Assembly: GCF_022348085.1 (NCBI RefSeq)
Contig: NZ_JAKRFN010000013.1
Location: 1 to 64,000 of the forward strand
Direction: 5' to 3'
Length of the DNA: 64,000 nt
Origin: Mycobacterium sp. PSTR-4-N
Lineage (GTDB): Bacteria > Actinomycetota > Actinomycetes > Mycobacteriales > Mycobacteriaceae
Shown: positions 60,992 to 64,000 of the stretch, one piece after another
How positions within the stretch are numbered: position 1 is the first letter of the stretch
Layout: every line of letters starts with the position of its first letter
Position numbers and translations under genes: made by a program
The notes under the pieces: generated by a model
Told to the model about the DNA's origin: nothing
The model's database searches: none
Seen by the model: the letters and a program-made list of their open reading frames with translations, nothing else

Positions 60992-61905
60992 CGACCCTCC
61001 TCCACAACACCTCGAACAATTGATGCGGCCGCCGCCGAACCCGAGGCCACCGCGGCAGCCACCTGAGGCATCTGTGCGCTCACGTCACCCGCGGCGAACA
61101 CGCCGGGCACGGAGGTCTGCCACATCGCATCGACTGCAACGGATTCCGCGGAAATCGGACCGGGTGGCGCAAACGCCACACCGAGCTCCCGTACCAGCCC
61201 TTTCCGTTGGTTCAGCGTGCTGGCCACCAGCAATCCGCGCCGGCGCAGCGCGGCGCCGTCCTCGAACACCACGGCGTCGAGCTGTCCATCGGTACCCGAC
61301 ACTCGCGAGATCCGGCGCTCGTCGACAGGGATGCCGCACGCAGCCAGCTGCGCGCGGGCGGCATCGTCCAACCCGGAAGGACCGTTGGACACCACCACGA
61401 TGTCATCGCTCCACCGAGTCAACAGTGTCGCCATGTGGACCGCGCGCTCCCCCTGCGCCAACACGCCGAGCGGCTGATCCCGCACCTCCCAGCCGTGGCA
61501 GAACGGGCAGTGGAACACCGACCCGCCCCAGAACTCGTCGAGACCGGCGACATCGGGCGTGTCGTAGCGCATCCCGCCGGCCAGCAGGACCCGCCGCACC
61601 TCCTCGGTATCGCCCCCGGCGAGTCCGAGCGTGAAGCCGCCTTCGTGCGGCGTCACCGAGGTCACCTCACCGTCGCGCACCTCGACCGAGGGGTACCGGG
61701 TCACCTCGTCACGGCCGGTGGCATACAGCTGCGCCGGCGGCACCCCGTCGAAGCCGAGCAGTCCGCCGATGCCGTGCGCAGCCCGATTGCTCTGCTCTCC
61801 GGCGTCCACCACCAGGACGCGCATCCGCGCCCGGCCCAGCACCAGTGCGGCACTCAGCCCGGCGGCTCCCCCGCCGATCACCACACAGTCCCATCGCGTC
61901 GTCAT
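60988..61905 (-). CDS. thioredoxin-reductase-like FAD/NAD(P)-dependent oxidoreductase
   Basis: 305 residues. FAD-binding GGGAAGLSAALVLGRA at the N-terminus, a CPFC redox pair in FHCPFCHGWE (TrxR usually has CAxC), and GVFAAGDVSAQ near the C-terminus. The second dinucleotide-binding site is weak (PLGVLAQGERAVHMA has no clear GxGxxG), which recalls the ferredoxin/flavodoxin-type or gliotoxin-oxidase-like reductases that act directly on thiol or disulfide substrates. ATG 61905 has AAGGTGG. The start lies 47 bp from the start of the divergent regulator. Co-transcribed with the methyltransferase. Confidence 0.86.
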   Translation of the reverse strand: MTTRWDCVVIGGGAAGLSAALVLGRARMRVLVVDAGEQSNRAAHGIGGLLGFDGVPPAQLYATGRDEVTRYPSVEVRDGEVTSVTPHEGGFTLGLAGGDTEEVRRVLLAGGMRYDTPDVAGLDEFWGGSVFHCPFCHGWEVRDQPLGVLAQGERAVHMATLLTRWSDDIVVVSNGPSGLDDAARAQLAACGIPVDERRISRVSGTDGQLDAVVFEDGAALRRRGLLVASTLNQRKGLVRELGVAFAPPGPISAESVAVDAMWQTSVPGVFAAGDVSAQMPQVAAAVASGSAAAASIVRGVVEEGR

Positions 61906-61944
61906 GCCACCACCTTGCTCGCGCGCACCGGGATCTGCCAAGCT

Positions 61945-61965
61945 CTTTTGCCATGCAGGCAAAAG
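61945..61965. promoter_or_regulatory. perfect palindrome over the start codon of the XRE-cupin gene
   Basis: CTTTTGCC (61945-61952) and GGCAAAAG (61958-61965) are perfect inverted arms around a 5-base spacer ATGCA that holds the ATG start codon (61953-61955). Probable operator for autoregulation and for control of the divergent flavoprotein-methyltransferase pair. Confidence 0.6.
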
Positions 61966-62537
61966 ACGACGACGGGGTCGACGCCCGGGTGCGACGGCGA
62001 CTGCGCGACTTGCGCACCCAGCGCGGCATGACGCTCGATGACGTGGCGACCCGGTCCAGCATCGACGTCTCCACGCTGAGCCGCCTCGAGTCGGGTAAGC
62101 GACGACTCGCGCTCGATCATCTGCCCCGACTGGCGAATGCGCTCTCGGTGAGCACGGACGAACTGCTGCGCGAACCCGATGTCGAGGACCCGCGGGTCCG
62201 CGGCGGCGCCCACACGCGCAACCAGATCACGTTCTGGCCGTTGACCGGTCAGGGTCCGGCCGGCGGACTGCACGCCTACAAGATCAGAGTCAGTGCACGC
62301 CGGCGCACGCCGCCCGACGAGCTACCGGTCCACGAGGGCCACGACTGGATGTACGTGCTGTCCGGCCGCATGCGCCTACTGCTGGGCGACCGCGACTTCA
62401 CCATCAAACCCGGTGAGGCCGTGGAATTCTCGACATGGACGCCGCACTGGTTCGGCACGATCGACGGACCCGTCGAGGCGATCGCGCTCTTCGGCCTGCA
62501 CGGCGAGCGCGTGCATCTGCACACCGATCACAGATAG
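61953..62537 (+). CDS. XRE-family regulator with C-terminal cupin sensor domain
   Basis: 194 residues. The N-terminal HTH (about 11-70, RRRLRDLRTQRGMTLDDVATRSSIDVSTLSRLESGKRRL) is of the Cro/cI-XRE type; the C-terminal cupin (about 115-190, PVHEGHDWMYVLSGRMRLLLGDRDFTIKPGEAVEF) has metal-binding candidates (His/Glu in HEGHDW). Such one-component regulators sense small molecules through the cupin. It is divergent from the flavoprotein and methyltransferase, its likely targets. Ends with a 10 bp overlap with the convergent RNase H/phosphatase gene. ATG 61953 lies within the palindrome; no ribosome site is evident. Confidence 0.88.
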   Translation: MQAKDDDGVDARVRRRLRDLRTQRGMTLDDVATRSSIDVSTLSRLESGKRRLALDHLPRLANALSVSTDELLREPDVEDPRVRGGAHTRNQITFWPLTGQGPAGGLHAYKIRVSARRRTPPDELPVHEGHDWMYVLSGRMRLLLGDRDFTIKPGEAVEFSTWTPHWFGTIDGPVEAIALFGLHGERVHLHTDHR

Positions 62538-63589
62538 GCGGTCTGATTCACCAGGCGCACCGACGCCGCACCGTCGGGATAGAACTCCGCGATCGACAGC
62601 GACGCGAGATCCAGGTGCAGCCGGTAGAGCATCGCCGGGCCCGCGTCCAGCGCCACCCGCAGAAGCGTCTTGATCGGTGTCACATGGGAGACGACCAGCA
62701 CCGTCTGGCCGGCGCGTTCGGCGAGCAGACGCTGCTGGACCCGAGTGATCCTGCGCGCGACGGCGTCGAAGCTCTCCCCACCCGGCGGCGCGACGGCGGT
62801 GTCCGTCAGCCACCGCCGGTGCAGGACCGGGTCCCGCTCGGAGGCCTCCCGGAACGTCAGCCCCTCCCACGCACCGAAGTCCGTTTCGATCAGGTCGTCG
62901 TCGACCTCGACGTCCAATCCGAGCGCACCCGCGGCTGCCGCGGCCGTGTCCCGCGCCCGTTGCAGCGGGGACGACACCACCGCGTCGATCCGATCCATGC
63001 GCGCCAGGTAACCCGCCGCCGCGGTGGCCTGCTGCACTCCGAGCGAGGTCAGATCCGGGTTGCCGCGCCCGGAATAGCGGCGCTCGACCGACAGCGGCGT
63101 CTGCCCGTGGCGGAGCAGCAGCAGGCGGGTGGGTGCGCCGGTGGCGCCGGTCCATCCGGCCGGATTCGCGGTCACCGCTTCGGTTTCCGCGGCCGCGTCC
63201 ATCGCCTGATTCGCCAGCGCATCGGCAGCACTGTTCTGTTCCCGCGGCACCCAGGTGTAGGTGATGCGCTCGAACGCGGCCGCACGCTGTCGCGCCTCTT
63301 GGTGCAGCGCAGCCAGATCGGGATGTTTGACCCGCCAGCGTCCCGACATCTGTTCCACGACGAGCTTCGAGTCCATCCGCACCTCGACGTCGGTGGCGCC
63401 GGCTCCCTCGGCCGCCTCCAAACCCGCGATGAGGCCCCGGTATTCGGCGACGTTGTTGGTGGCTCGACCGATCGCCGCCTTGGCCTCTGCGAGAACTTCG
63501 GTGCGATCCGCCGACCACACGACGGCGCCGTACCCGGCCGGACCGGGGTTACCGCGCGCTCCCCCGTCGGCCTCGACCAACACCTTCAC
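62528..63589 (-). CDS. RNase HI fused to histidine-phosphatase (CobC-like) domain
   Basis: 353 residues. The N-terminal RNase HI domain has D8, E49, D73 and D123 as the probable active-site carboxylates (EADGG, NVAEYRG, RMDSKLV, AADALAN). The C-terminal histidine phosphatase has LLLLRHGQT (R160, H161) and the second His in VSHVTP; CobC-type enzymes remove phosphate from alpha-ribazole phosphate. This is the Rv2228c arrangement, an established actinobacterial bifunctional protein. GTG 63589 overlaps the zinc-ribbon gene's stop (63586-63588), so they are translationally coupled. The cobT-cobS genes lie 45 kb away. Confidence 0.93.
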   Translation of the reverse strand: MKVLVEADGGARGNPGPAGYGAVVWSADRTEVLAEAKAAIGRATNNVAEYRGLIAGLEAAEGAGATDVEVRMDSKLVVEQMSGRWRVKHPDLAALHQEARQRAAAFERITYTWVPREQNSAADALANQAMDAAAETEAVTANPAGWTGATGAPTRLLLLRHGQTPLSVERRYSGRGNPDLTSLGVQQATAAAGYLARMDRIDAVVSSPLQRARDTAAAAAGALGLDVEVDDDLIETDFGAWEGLTFREASERDPVLHRRWLTDTAVAPPGGESFDAVARRITRVQQRLLAERAGQTVLVVSHVTPIKTLLRVALDAGPAMLYRLHLDLASLSIAEFYPDGAASVRLVNQTAYL

Positions 63590-64000
63590 GCGCCGGCGCC
63601 CTTGACCCGCAGCAGGATCGCCGAGCACTCGGGACACCGCAGCACCTCGTCGTCCGGCGCGGCTGCGATGCGCGCCAGCTCACCCCTGTCGATCTCGAGT
63701 CGGCACGCCCCGCATCGCCGGCCCTGCAGCGGCGCGGCGCCCGTACCGCCGCGGGCGCGCTGGCGCTCGTACATCGACACCAACGCTTCGTCGATGGTGG
63801 CGACGAGTTCCTCACGCCGCGACCGCGACTGGTGCGCGAGCTGGGCGAGATGCGTGCGGGCCTCGTCGCAGTTGCGCTGCGCGTCGGTCATCGCGGTCTG
63901 CAGGTCGTCGATGCCGGTCAGCTCCCGATCCTGGTCGGCGGCCAGCTCTTCGCGCCGTTCCATCACCTCCAGCAGAGAGTCCTCCAGGCTGGCCTGGCGG
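63586..64000 (-). CDS. zinc-ribbon, coiled-coil protein (Rv2229c type), cut by window end
   Basis: Open at the right edge, so the start is outside; about 137 codons are seen. A long charged coiled coil (EERREELAADQDRELTGIDDLQ...) is followed by a C4 zinc ribbon with CGACRLEI and LRCPEC (C-x2-C pairs). The family (DUF/CT398-like, about 245 residues in M. tuberculosis by recall) often sits beside the RNase H/phosphatase gene and a NIF3-family gene. Function is not established; it may have a regulatory or nucleic-acid-linked role. Confidence 0.85.
   Translation of the reverse strand, partial: RQASLEDSLLEVMERREELAADQDRELTGIDDLQTAMTDAQRNCDEARTHLAQLAHQSRSRREELVATIDEALVSMYERQRARGGTGAAPLQGRRCGACRLEIDRGELARIAAAPDDEVLRCPECSAILLRVKGAGA

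Overview
The window is high-GC actinobacterial chromosome and almost certainly comes from a Mycolicibacterium-like (environmental, fast-growing type) mycobacterium. From left to right the genes follow the order of the M. tuberculosis segment Rv2190c to Rv2229c (recalled from general knowledge, not searched): ripC, dnaQ/uvrC fusion, trpD, ctaE-qcrCAB, mmpS3, ctaC-ctaF, asnB, adenosine kinase, HesB/ErpA, glycerate kinase, cobT-cobS, ilvE, gcvT, pepB, ephD-like, dlaT, lipB-lipA, glnA1, glnE, glnA2, the two Hip1-type peptidases, panB, CYTH/CHAD protein, rnpB, RNase H/phosphatase fusion and zinc-ribbon protein. No tRNA, rRNA, CRISPR array, insertion sequence or prophage was seen.

Region by region. 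1-4.0 kb: cell-wall hydrolase ripC (cut by the window edge), a small Cys-rich protein, a DnaQ-GIY-YIG protein and trpD. 4.1-11.7 kb: the cytochrome bcc-aa3 respiratory supercomplex genes (ctaE-qcrC-qcrA-qcrB forward; ctaC-ctaF-mmpS3-membrane protein reverse). 11.8-20.7 kb: asnB, adoK, an A-type Fe-S carrier, glycerate kinase, late cobalamin genes cobT-cobS and ilvE. 20.8-30.4 kb: gcvT, pepB, an SDR with a shrunken hydrolase domain, then the lipoate block dlaT-epimerase-lipB-lipA. 30.5-34.4 kb: an inserted Tat-type amidohydrolase, an RDD protein and glnA1 with a well-formed GlnR-type operator. 34.5-41.7 kb: accessory genes (nitrilase-family amidase, epimerase, a large MFS pump with a winged-helix-like tail, DoxX, a six-repeat surface protein). 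41.7-47.6 kb: glnA2-glnE followed by a thioesterase and an F420/LLM-type oxidoreductase. 47.7-53.7 kb: two Hip1-like peptidases around a GNAT gene, a WS/DGAT acyltransferase and panB. 53.7-59.7 kb: a PaaG-like crotonase with a fatty-acyl-AMP ligase, CYTH/CHAD protein, rnpB, and a DUF222-HNH protein. 59.7-64 kb: DinB-type protein, methyltransferase, thioredoxin-reductase-like flavoprotein and a divergent XRE-cupin regulator whose start codon lies inside a perfect palindrome, then the RNase H/phosphatase fusion and the cut zinc-ribbon gene.

Two architectural themes stand out. Many genes begin 6-8 nt after a TAnnnT or near-TAnnnT hexamer and so look leaderless. Convergent genes are packed with no space between them: three pairs share a CTAG whose two strands supply both TAG stop codons, and others overlap by 10 to 126 bp. 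Intergenic spaces are all shorter than 300 bp apart from the segment that holds rnpB. Genes are functionally grouped: aerobic respiration at the left, nitrogen assimilation control (glnA1, glnE, glnA2) in the middle, and lipoate and C1 or branched-chain metabolism between them.
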